Origin: Symbiodinium kawagutii
Lineage: Eukaryota; Sar; Dinophyceae; Suessiales; Symbiodiniaceae
DNA: 64,000 nt
NCBI GenBank assembly: GCA_009767595.1
Contig: VSDK01020682.1
Coordinates: 101,123-165,122 of the forward strand
Direction of reading: 5' to 3'
This document shows, in pieces, positions 13,308-24,423 of this stretch (within the stretch, counting starts at the first letter, position 1; every line of letters begins with the position of its first letter). Made by a program: the position numbers and the translations under genes. The notes beneath the pieces are model-generated. The model made no database searches and was not told the origin of the DNA. It saw only the letters and a list, made by a program, of their open reading frames with translations.

Positions 13308-15565
13308 ATGGTAAATCCTTTCGTTGGTTTGCCCGAGGGAGAGAATGGCAGCATGAGCATCGAATACAACGGCTATGGCTTGGTCCAAGAATGTGACTTG
13401 GTCAACCGTCAATTGCATGCCCCAGGAGAGGTGTTTTTGAACACGTGGCTTTCCAGGGGTCATTAGTAATGGTTAATAGGGTTATAACCATTAATAATTG
13501 ATAATGGGGTTGTAGCAATTAATGATGCTTTGCTTGTTTGTTGATATAGTTTGTTTGGGATGCAATCTAGTTTTATACAATTGATGCAAATGGTTGACAC
13601 ACTTGATATGAGGGTCAACAATTGATATAGTTTGTTTTGGAATGTTGGACCCCCAACAGCCCTGTTTGTTGCAAGAAATCACTTTTCATAAGAAACAATG
13701 GATTCAGACCTCCAACGGCTTTGTTTTTGGCTGTAGGTTGTCATAGGTTGCCTTTGTTTGATATAAGTTGTTCATTTTGAAGATGTGTTTTATTCCTATG
13801 GGTTGCTCTTGGGTCTTTCATTTGATTTTAGGACCAGCTTGCGTCATTGATTTGATTGTTTCTTGGGTCGTATATATCATTTCAGTTGCCGTCAACTCTT
13901 AGCAACAACCAGCCGTCGTGATGTGATGTAGTCGTTTTTACAGCCTGAAACTGTGAACCTCGGTTGAGCCACTTGCGAGGATTGATCAGCTGAAAGTCTG
14001 ACATGTTGTGTGCGTGTGAGCGTGTGTTGGTGTGAATCTGTTTGTGTGTTGTTGTTGGCTGCGTACATAGATGATTGTTTCCGATCTTTGGATCAACTGA
14101 GGTCTTGAATACTACTTCGACAAGCGCATCTTTCTTAGCATTCTGAGCCTGCTTGAGGGCGCACTTATTCTTTCCTGAAGCCAAGTTGATCTACTACAAT
14201 CCTGAAGCTAATGGGAAGCTTCGAATTAATGCTTACCAAGGTTGCCAAGGTCCAGAAAGATTCATAACACCAGCAGTGTAGGAGGTCTCGGGTTCACGGT
14301 GGGCTTGGTCCATTACGATCGGAGCTTTCACGGACCCTGAGGGTCCTGACAGCCCTCAAGTAGCATATCAGATCCAACATTTGCTAGTATCATGCCAGGA
14401 AGCGGTCCTGAAAGAGTCTTGTGAAACGATGATCAGACACTTTCATCACTCGGATTGCTAGTCCTGGTGCTGTAGGAGCGCAGTTCCTATGTTAAATGCC
14501 ACTGTTGCTTCAGCGGTGCCACAAGCGGCTAGGTATGGAGGCAAGAAACCAAGAGCGCGTCTATGAGAAAGAGCTGCTCGGCCTAAGTGTGACCCAGTAT
14601 TGCGTGGAGTACACACTCAACATCACTCAACCATGCGGAGATCAAACTGCATGGCGGGACCAAACAAAACAATATCTTGAAGATTGTATTTGTAAACGTC
14701 ATGAACTACCATTAAGCATAGATTAACCAGCACCACTTGATCATTGGCACGTTTTGAAGCATTGACCAACCATTGATTAATCATCAACTCATATTAGTCA
14801 TCACTAGCCATCCATGTTTGAAATTTGCTTCCACGCCAAGTCAGTGCACATCTTGGCGAGGAGTGGATGGGTCCAGCTCTGACCATCCCCACAACAAGAA
14901 TCAGCTGGTGATTTGCTTGGAAATAGGGGTGAATGTTTGAAATGATGATGTCTAGAATTACTTGATGATTTACTGGGATCCTCAAATTAAATGCCTTTTG
15001 GAAATGAGTGATGGCTAATTTGATGGAAGTTGATGATTTACCGTTATTCATTTTTTAAATCTATGGTTCGTGCTGATAAGTGGTTCAATGATGGTTCGCG
15101 AATGTTTGATTCGCTGTCTAGCTGGTCGTTATAAGCCGGCAGCCGTTTTATTTTGGAGGTTTGATTTCACAGCCACTTTTTGCCAGTGGCATTCTACCAG
15201 AACCTCATCATGGGAACCGAATGGATCCAAAGTCAGCCCTACCTGACACCAGAAACTGAACCGCATGGCAACCAACTGTACCCCTTTTGGGCAATCAAGC
15301 AGCCACGCAACAGGTTCCAGAAGCGATTGGATGCTTCCAGCGGTACAATGGGAGATTTGCATCAACATGCTAAATCGCCAGTTGGTTCAACTGATGGTGA
15401 TAAACAATGATAAACATCCATTCACCCATTCATCATTACCTTAACAACTGGTTCGAAGCCAACTTGTTGATGACCCCAGGTTAATGATGAAGGTAATGGC
15501 TGGGATCCTAACAACTTGTTCACCCACCATTGCCTGAGACTGATCATGGGGGTTCGGGGGTTCAG
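13308..15565. other. non-coding stretch, no gene seen
   Basis: Mixed sequence with short open stretches on both strands that lack consistent splice sites. Nothing recognisable as a gene, RNA or structured repeat was seen apart from scattered AACCAT/TGGTT words. Confidence 0.4.
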
Positions 15566-15695
15566 GGCTGGCGCGCTGTTTTGGCATGAGGTCGGAGGCC
15601 TTGAAGGATCGCCAGACCGCGATGAATCGACACCAACCACGCGCTGCCACTCGGCCACTTCCCGTTGCGGTGGACTGGCATCGTTCAGCCCTGGG
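15566..15695 (+). CDS. exon-like segment, unknown protein
   Basis: 130-base GC-rich island after acceptor GGGTTCAG, ending at donor CTGGG|GTTTAA. Two + frames are open. The preferred one (2 bases, 42 codons, 2 bases) reads ARCFGMRSEALKDRQTAMNR and then LPVAVDWHRSAL. The alternative begins FRAGALFWHEVGGLEG. No domain recognised. Confidence 0.4.
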
Positions 15696-16195
15696 GTTTA
15701 ACACTCTGGTGTTCACATGCTTCAATTTTCCAATAGAAGGAATAATTAGCAGCTGTCCGACATAGAAATTACATGACCAAGCGCACAGGGGAGAGAGAGA
15801 GAGAGATGACCACCCAGCAACGAGGGTAGAGAAAAGGTTTGGACCGACATTCAGCTGTTGGGCTGCTGGTCAATGGTGCAATGTTGGCCTCAGTTCATGG
15901 GGAAGCCAGCATCTCAATGCTGCGTCTATTGCAATTGTAAGATTTTACTGGTACTCACAACTGCTTCGGGGAATGATTCTACAGGACTCAGTTTGGAGGA
16001 GTCAAATTGGATCTTTCTACACGTGGGAGGTGTTGATGATGCTGGTCAGGTTCGGTAGCAGTCTTTTGACAAATCTTATGTGCAGAAGATGTCCAGGGAA
16101 TCATGACCCTTTGACAGGACTGTTTCTTGCCATCAATGCACAGAGAAGTTCGAACCTTTCAAGGAGAAGGCTGTGAGTGTATTTTCCTGCTGTTG

Positions 16196-16304
16196 TTGCT
16201 GTTGCTCTTGCTCTTGCTCTTGCTCTTGCTCTTGCTCTTGCTCTTGCTCTTGCTCTTGCTCTTGCTCTTGCTGCTGCTGCTGCTGCTAATGCTAATGCTG
16301 CCGG

Positions 16305-16356
<52 letters not shown>

Positions 16357-16357
16357 A
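16196..16357. repeat. compound microsatellite (CTTGCT)n-(GCT)n-(GTT)n
   Basis: About eleven tandem CTTGCT hexamers, then GCT repeats, a short GCTAAT/GCTGCCG interruption, then about 17 GTT repeats. It gives long low-complexity open frames (poly-Leu, Ala-Leu, poly-Val, and Thr on the reverse strand) that should not be read as genes. Confidence 0.9.
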
Positions 16358-17032
16358 ATCTCATGATTTTCTTAGATTTTCAATCCCATGGTACTTTCCA
16401 GCAGCCCAGGTGGTGGTCTATTTGCTGATGGTTGCCTGGCAGCCGGGTGAGGGAGGGATGATGGCCCACCATGGTACACAGGTGAGCCGGGGTGGTTAAG
16501 GATGTGTGCCGTGGCGTGGGTGTCGTTGTGGCTTTGCAGATGTGCTTTGGACTGGTTGTGGTTGAGATTTTCAAGATCTCAGATGTATACTGAAGTGGTG
16601 TGGGTTTCTGAAATCGCCCGATGTTCAGCCCCAACAATCACTCATTCATCGACCATTGTCAACATCAATCGACCATTGTCAACTATCTAATCCACCATCA
16701 ATCAGCTATAATGAGCAATCATGCATCATCCATGTTCAACCAATTAGTAATCAATGCCTAGCTAGCACAATTAACATGCCTCTGCCTTTATCAACTTATC
16801 GAACATTTACCAATCATTAGTGATACACTATCGCCATGGACCCTTGCCTATAACCTTGCCCATAACCATGAACTATAACCGCCCACCCTGACACAATCAG
16901 TAACTAATTAACTATCATCATGAACTATCATTAACTATCAACCTTAACTATCATGAACTTGAACTATCACCATTCACTTGCCATTATCCACCATTAAACC
17001 TTCGCCTCGAACAATCATCAACACCTGCACCG

Positions 17033-17163
17033 AGGAAAATGCGGACCGCAGCCTCCATCTGGATATGGCTCTGTCTTTGCGCTGTTTGGCGCGCTTCTTT
17101 TGGCACTATCCAGTGGCAGCTTGGCCAATAGGGCTTAGTGGTGGCAGCTGGGTCTTACTTGGT
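17033..17163 (+). CDS. possible exon, frame ambiguous
   Basis: GC-rich island after acceptor TGCACCGAG. All three + frames are open over about 100 bases: an ENADRSLHLDMALSLRCLAR frame, a hydrophobic GYGSVFALFGALLLALSSG frame, and a MRTAASIWIWLCLCAVWRAS frame. The last two could be signal or membrane segments. The upstream flank is a long CCATCA/AACTATCA-rich tract and the downstream flank is GGTTGG-rich. No family assigned. Confidence 0.3.
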
Positions 17164-18115
17164 GGCTCGTCCCAGTGGCACTCCGGCAATCTACTGGTTG
17201 ATGGTTTTAAGCAATTTTTGTGTTCACTGTTGATTATCAGCAAATGGTTGGTTGACGAAAATACTAGTGGAAACCACCAAGCAGACCCCTGTAATCTACC
17301 ATAGTTGGCTGGAAAATCATCATATTCTAGAGATTAACCGTGGGAAACCATCAATGTGATTGATGGATTTTCCAGCAAGCTCTGTTCGATTCCCAGAGGG
17401 CATCAAGCAGAACATAGTTAGAAGTGGGATGAGGCACCAAGTATCGGGGACATTCGGTCGCTTTGGGTGGCCAAAAACGCAGCAACAACTATCAGATAAT
17501 TAATTGTAGATCCAGCTGTTAATACGCACCATGTGTGATGGCACATCACAAACTATGGGCAGTTTTTACTAAGCTGGCTCATTCAGTACTGAACTCCCCT
17601 TGTGAAAATTTGGCCATTGATAAATATAAGATTTGTTGAGGAATGAAATGGAGCATTGTTAAGTATTGCTAAGTGGCATACCGGTAAAGCTCCAAGTAAG
17701 GCGCCAAGGTGTGCCAAGATGCATCATGAAGATATGACATAATGAATTTATGACCGCATGACTGACATTTGCGAATCATGTTGAAGCAGCAAGTGGATGC
17801 AACAAATGTTGCGCATTGCATCAGCTGAGTTCTATCATTCCCTATGGCATCCCATGATTGACCAATCTAAATCATGGTTACTTGCCCATATGGCCAATCA
17901 GATTGCTCCTTTCCTCGTACCTTAGCCTGGCTCAGACAGAGCTTGCCCTGACGACGACGCAGAGAGAGAATCATATGGTTAACCATGATTAACCCAGTAT
18001 TAACCATTCTTATGATTAACCTATGGTTACCAACCTATATATGAACAATCATATGGTTAACCATGATAAGCCCATCATTAACCCATTTTGTGATTCACCA
18101 TGACTATAAACCCAG

Positions 18116-18268
18116 GTCGTGAACCTGGCCGCTTTGCCGCAGGTCATTTTTCACACCAACAACAGTCGCCCGGCCGAACTTCGATGGTTGGCCTCGGTGG
18201 CACCACCGCATTTGATCCTTGGCTCCGTTGAGCCTGGGGATTGCCCAAACGATTTGCGACAAAGATGG
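18116..18268 (+). CDS. exon, unknown protein
   Basis: 153 bases, exactly 51 codons, between acceptor AAACCCAG and donor AGATGG|GTGC. The single open frame gives VVNLAALPQVIFHTNNSRPA followed by ELRWLASVAPPHLILGSVEP, which reads as a folded-domain fragment (hydrophobic strand, NNSRPAELRWLA helix, strand). Exact codon multiples and clean borders make this one of the better isolated exons. I do not recognise the domain. Confidence 0.5.
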
Positions 18269-20802
18269 GTGCAATGGTAGATTTGTATTAAGAAACCACC
18301 TCCAGTGTACCTTGAAAGGTTAGCCCGTGATTTTTTTTCCAAACATGGCTGGTTTATAGATTTGGATCTTCCATTGAGCTGGGTGATTGTTCCATGATTA
18401 TGCAAGTGGGACCGCTGACAGCCGATTGGTGGTGTAGGCATTTGTTCTGCTTAGCATGGAATTTGCTGGAGTTATTGCTGCCCATCGAAGTTGCAAGATG
18501 ACACCTGGTGTTTGCCGGGCCACACATGCAACAGTTTGCCAGGAAGCACCGCATAATCTCGCAGCGCAAATTTCATTTCTGTTTCGCAAGGAGTTTTGCT
18601 AGATGATGAATACCCAGCTTAATCAGATTGGTGTCCAAACCTTTTGCCAAACATCTTTTTTCTCAATGGGACAACCGTCGACCTAGGAAACTCTGCATGT
18701 TGTTTGAAGCAGAAATGGATGTTGGTGAGCCCATGCTGGGTAAAGTGAGCTACCTTTGATTGGTCCCAGGTTCTTCACAGATAGCGCCAAAATACTACAA
18801 GTAGCATGCAGGGTGAAGGGCATGATTTTTTGAGGCTCCTAGGTTGAGGCCCGCATTAGGTCAGAGATAAGTTGCCAGTACCGCACCATTGATCCATAGT
18901 GATGAAAGCAATGTGAAGTTGGATGGGAAGAGCTCTAAGCCATACTCATTGCGCAAGCATCAAAGTGATTTCGAAAATCCCAACGTGCAACAGCTGATGT
19001 GGATCCCAGTGTGATATGGACTCAAAAGTGGCGGTTTCCTTGCCAGGAATGTCTCCTTTGAGGAATCTTGGCTGACTGGCTGCAGGGCCGAGTTAAACTT
19101 GACGTTGTTTGTGTTTGGATTGCTTTGGTGACCGAGCCTTTCTTCATCTTCTGATTCTGTACTTGTGTACTGATTTGAGGCAGGCGTATTGTGTGGAAGA
19201 ACCCTGAACCATAGCTTGAGATGCACACCTACATGGATCATCTTTTTTGTCGAGGGGCATTTCAACTGCTCACAAGACTTCAGCGGTGGCTAGTTCAGTC
19301 CAATTTTTACAGCACGGGCCCCTTGTCAGCCGCAAATTTAGCTAGCATCAATCGATACCGCCATTTCAAGGCTTGTAGGGCAGAAGGCTGACATTCTCCA
19401 GAATCAAGGTTGGAGCTTATGCAAATGGAAACCTGGGTTCAAGACCGGGTGAAAGATGTCTTTGTGTCCCACTGGTGCCGGTTTGCTGAGGAGGTGACGG
19501 TGGGATTCCCAACTGACATGGTGGAGTTTCCTGGCGGGTCGCAGCCCCAGCGGCAAGCAGTTGCAGTGACAGATTGAACGGTTGATCGGGTGGGGAACGG
19601 GAAAAATGGTCGGCAAGAGGGGGGATAGAAATGATAGAAATGCATGCAGATATCCCGTCATGTTCTCATGCCTCGTGTTCTCATGGATTGGCACATGAAC
19701 CAAGGGCTTCCCACCCAGAGGTCGGCACACCCAGGCCCGATGCCTGGTTGACGCCACCCTTGTGCATGCTGGATGGTTATTACTGGAGCGGAGCCTCAGG
19801 AGTGGCCAGGTGTTGAGTCATTTGCAGCGGCTGTGCCAGTACAATTTCAAGATCCAGAGCACCTGACACTACCGCTTGGTATGCTGAAAGATGCGTGTCC
19901 TGATGTGCTATGCTGGTAGTTCTATAGTGGTCCTTGGTGCTGTTGGTGACTTGGCCCCCCGAACAAGTCACAGATGGATGATGTGTGTCCCAACTTGTTG
20001 GTCGCTGGGCCATCCTACACCAGGCTCCACCTTTGGTCCGTTTTTGGTTTTCAATCACTGGGATAAAGATGGCTTGTGGCAAACAAAACCCTTACAGACC
20101 TAACTTGACTATTGTTGTTGGTCACTGTTAGGTCCAGTGAGGTCATAGTAGCGCCATCAAACAATGATAGATTTGAATCCACCATATAATCTATGTCAAT
20201 CACCCATGGTAAGTACCACCTCCACCAATTCATTCAAAGAAGCCATAGTTGCTTCATTCTTTCAACCCATTCATCCAACCAAGATGGTGAACAAATTCAT
20301 GCCTGATTGGTGGTCTGATTTAGTTTTGATTTTGGCACATGTATTTAACAATCATTGCTTGATTGCGCCTATCACCTAGATTGGTTGGCCAATGTTAACC
20401 AATAAAAAACCCTAGTTGTTATTGCTTCATGTGGGTTATAATCACCAACCAGGTCAATGACCATGCTGAATAATTGTAAATAACCAATAGTAGTTGATGG
20501 TTATTCAATATGCCATCATTTGTTAACCAATATGTGTTAACCAGCATTCGCCAACTGCAAACCAATAACAACCTTCTATAGCTATTATTTCATTTGCCAC
20601 CATTTGTTAACATTATTGTTAACAACCATCATTGGAAAAAAACAATAATCGTTTATATGTTCATTATTTGTTTTTCATCATTTTTACCACATATTGTAAC
20701 ACACTTATCTATCACCTCTTTAATGACCAACTATTGATGGTTTGATGTTTAATAACGGCCACCAACCCGGTGCCACCATCACTGTGATGGTGCAGCTGTG
20801 AG
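18269..20802. other. intron-like or intergenic, no gene seen
   Basis: No supported exon. The last 450 bases (20,380-20,800) are rich in AACCAA/TTAACCA words, matching the pattern at 3' ends of other putative introns. Short reverse-strand open stretches around 19.4-20.1 kb lack motifs. Confidence 0.4.
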
Positions 20803-20937
20803 GTGGCGCAACGAGCGCAGCTGCGGCTGCCGTTGCCCTGCGTGGCGACCGCAGTGTTGGCCGTGTGCCCGGCGTCGTTTGTTTCGCTAGCGACGGAGAG
20901 GGGCCAGGTGTCGCGGTTGATGGCGCGGTTAAGGGAT
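20803..20937 (+). CDS. exon-like segment, unknown protein
   Basis: GC-rich 135-base island. Open frame from acceptor GCTGTGAG (or from the GTGCAG seven bases earlier) to donor GCGCG|GTTAAG. It encodes VAQRAQLRLPLPCVATAVLA and then FVSLATERGQVSRLMAR: a hydrophobic helix followed by a charged helix. It ends in phase 2. Family unknown. It precedes a 43-bp tandem repeat. Confidence 0.45.
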
Positions 20938-20955
20938 GATTAGATGATTGAATGG

Positions 20956-21127
20956 TTGATCCATGGTGTTTAGTGGTTACTTAATGGTTTCTTAAGAGTT
21001 GATTCATGGTGTTTAGTGGTTACTTAATGGTTTCTTAAGGGTTGATCCATGGTGTTTAGTGGTTACTTGATGGTTTCTTAAGGGTTGATTCATGGTGTTC
21101 AGTGGTTGCTTGATGGTTAGTGATTAC
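20956..21127. repeat. tandem repeat, 43-bp unit, four copies
   Basis: Units start at 20,956, 20,999, 21,042 and 21,085 with the word TTGAT(C/T)CATGGTGTTTAGTG. Copies differ at a few positions and the last copy is the most diverged. It lies directly downstream of the exon at 20.8 kb and is built from the GGTT words typical of intron 5' regions here. Confidence 0.9.
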
Positions 21128-24025
21128 ATGAATGGTTTGTGATAGAAATGATGGTTGACTGACGGTTGAGAGGGAAGGTGATTCGTGGCTGATGGGCGGT
21201 TAATGCGTGGTTAGCAAGGTTGAGCTGATGCTTAGTGTCAACTGATGGTTACTGATTTGAATCACTGTTGAATCAACAAATCGTCAATATGGTAGTTGAT
21301 TGGTGTTCAATGTTCAATCGGAATAATTCATTCTTAATCAAATTGTAGCATTTTTTAATATTGAATGGTTAGCAATCAATGGTAAATCAGCATTTTGCCA
21401 CTGATTGGCACCGGTAGTTATTTTGTTAATATAAGTACTTCGTGGGTATGTGTAGTCAATGGATAGCAGCGCTTATGTAGTGATCTTGGGTGATTCATGG
21501 GTAAGTAACGGTTCAGAATCATGGGAGGGAATCGCCGATTAGTTGGGAAATTAATAATTCATGGATAATGGATTGAGATTTTTTTTGCTGGTTACAACTG
21601 ATGGTTTACATTGCCATAAGTTTTACAGTTGATGATGGTAAACGGGTGGTGAAATGATGGCTTAATGAAGATTGCTGACTTGCCATAATGGCTAAAGATG
21701 GTTGATGATATGGCCCACTTAGAATTATTTTCGGTTTATGGTTGATGACCATGGTGGCTACTGATGGTTGATGGTTGAGCTGAGAGTTGTTGATCATAAT
21801 GCCTAGTGATCAAAGCGGTGGACTCGAGCCAACATTCTCAGTATCATGATATGGTGGCACATTGATGAACTCACATGTGTTAGAGGTAAGAAGTGCGAAT
21901 TTCAGAGGATGCTCGAGTATTCCAGGCTGGTTTACCGGCACGTGGTCTTTGCAATGTTGTCACATCATGATTACGATTCCTGGCGTCGTACAACGTATCA
22001 CAAGATCTTGTCAATCAGATAGTGCACTGAATCAGCCTGTCATGGTTACCGCTGAAAAAAAAAACAGGTAACCATGTGCAGTGCAACCAGGGGACGGTGC
22101 ACATGGAGGGGAGCCGGACGCAACATCCAAATGAATGACAGCAGCGCCACTGGCCACCGCAGCTTTGACCACTCAAACCCGCAGAAGCGCTGGAAGCCGA
22201 AGATGTTTTTGCCCCTAATTGGTGCCAACAACCAGCCTCAATATCTTCACATGATTGCCTTATAGTAGGGAATCTACCCCAAACTTTGAGGGGCATCTGT
22301 GGATGATACCGCTCACACTGTTGGAATTGTTGGTTTCTGGTGCGTTCATCGAAGCCCAGAGTCCTAAATTTGGCTGTGAGCCAAGCAACAAGATGAGGAT
22401 CTTTCGCTATGAGTTCAAGTTCCGTTTGGTCAAAGCAATGAAGGACCAATAGCCACGTTGATCGCCATCTCAACAGCCACAATCCTGCACATCCTGACTC
22501 TGTCGCAATTTATTTACACCTCAGCAATACTATTCATGGATCCTGTTGATTAGGATTTTTTCCGGGAAAAATCGTGCTCTTATGGTTTGAACTTCCCAGA
22601 TACTTGACGCAGCATGCGGAGGCTAAAGCTGGCACAGCAGCAGGGGACTCTATGCTCTTGGAAACTGAAGAAACACGGACCGAGCAGTTGCCAAAACCAA
22701 ACTGATTCATCAATGCGCAGGCGTCACAACCTACCACCCGAAAATGGGTAATTAGATGAACATCCCAACAGTTCCACTAGTTTGGGCACTGGAGGATGTG
22801 AACAGCCAGGCGTACGATTAGGTCCGTTGACCCCAACCGCACATCTCACCATGGTGATCAACGTGCTGCACAGCTTGGCTGCCGGCTTGGCTCTGGCAAC
22901 CGATGATGCTGCCCCTCGCCAGCAGATTGACTGCTCAGCCGCATGATTCGAGGTACTTCCAAGTGGATAGGGCGGCACTAGGAACAACCCACTGGCCACC
23001 AGTGGCTCAGAAGTGTGCGGACATGTGTTGAAGAGCTCCCTGAAGATGGTAATCTGACGTAATCTGTGCTTCCCCACTGCAGCGCAGCCAATTCATGTTG
23101 AAGATGGTTGGTCCCATAAACAGCTGGTACCCGCTAGTCCTCAACACGTCGTCCTGCTGGTAGAGAAACAAACGAACCTGGACGGCCCCATATCAAATTC
23201 TTTTGTTGAGAAAGTAGAGGTACTAACCATGGGTATCATGAGCCATGAGCAATCAGTAGTAATGATAGGATGCAGCAAATTGACCATGACTGTGGCCTCG
23301 TGTGCTAAACTCGCTGGTTGGTTGGCCATGGGCAGTGGTTAACAGTTGCACATGGCGCTAGGTGTTGGCACACTATGGCACCTTCGAGGCTCCGTCCTTC
23401 AAGGTCGGCTGACAGAGCTAGGGCAGCTAGGGTGGATGTGGTGGGATGGGGCGGGTTCATTGCAGCTAGCAAGGAATGGTTAAGAACTATGGAGACAGAG
23501 ACAGAGCTATGGTTCATTAAGAGCTGTTTGTCATAGAGGAGTAGGGGTAGGACCGAGTAATAGTGGCAGCAGGGTGGATTTAGCAACCACCAACTCTGAT
23601 GGGACGGTCATACAACTGGTCAGCAGTTATGGGTTACAACAACCACGAGAGAGAGAGAGAGAGAAACCCATAATACTATCTCAGAATGAATGTACTTGCC
23701 ATGGCTCACATAGCTGACAGTGATGAGCTTATATAGCTGCTGATCCTGGATGCACAGTTGGGAGCGCTGACAGTCGTATGGTCTTCAATCATGCTATTGA
23801 CGATTGCACTTCACATGAGTGCTTCTAGGGGTTCCTTCCTATTGTTGTGCCTAATAGTGTCTTAACTGGGTATCGAAGGTGACCAACCACTTTTTCAGGA
23901 TACCTTAAAAAGTGACACGAAAACAATCACACGAAAACAAAACATCATGTCCACTTTCAAGTGTTGCTGATGATCAGGTTTTTGTGCTCCTAGCTTTTGC
24001 CAGCTGTACCCCAGCAGACGCACAC

Positions 24026-24076
24026 AAATACAAAAGAACAATCAAATACAAAAGAACAATCAAATACAAAAGAACT
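24026..24076. repeat. tandem repeat, 18-bp unit, 2.8 copies
   Basis: The unit AAATACAAAAGAACAATC starts at 24,026, 24,044 and 24,062 and is identical between copies. Confidence 0.9.
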
Positions 24077-24336
24077 TAATAGATATCGGGGAGATGGCGA
24101 TGCAAAAAAAAACATCCTCCCCAAAAAAGGTCATTTAATGGAACAGGCGATTTTTGGGTCACCCATCAATTCCTTGGAAAACCATCGGATTTCCCTAAAA
24201 AGCGATGGATTCCACAAGGTTTCCCATGGGTTTTGGAGGAAATCCTATGGTTATCCCATGGTTTGGCAGCGCGACCCCCGGTCTCCACGAGGTTTCCCAT
24301 GGTCATCCCCTGGATCCCCGGGGGCCCTGGCTCCAG

Positions 24337-24423
24337 GACACCACCTTCGAGGCGGTTCGAGACCACCTGCTGCAGGGGCGGCCCTTCGTGGTGACCGATG
24401 GCGCGCGGGGCTTGCCCATGGCG
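24337..24423 (+). CDS. JmjC gene, exon a
   Basis: 29 codons, phase 0 at both ends, acceptor GGCTCCAG, donor GCG|GTGCCT. It encodes the [19 protein letters not shown] strand-helix that opens many JmjC/cupin-8 domains. The sequence is followed at once by GGTTGAGAT-rich intron DNA. Confidence 0.65.

Larger units (their letters stand above)
20938..24336. other. intron-like or intergenic, no gene seen
   Basis: After the 43-bp repeats the stretch continues with TGATGGTT words to about 21.8 kb, then mixed sequence (22.0-23.6 kb) with long but featureless reverse-strand open frames, then AT-rich sequence with an 18-bp tandem repeat at 24,026-24,076. No exon could be supported. Confidence 0.35.

Noticed and set aside
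16101-16366. Poly-Leu, Ala-Leu and Arg-Ala/Thr open frames on both strands
   Set aside because: Produced entirely by the CTTGCT/GTT compound microsatellite.
22015-22482. 155-residue minus-strand open frame
   Set aside because: No domain or splice context and a Cys/Trp-rich tail typical of chance translation. A decayed gene cannot be fully excluded.
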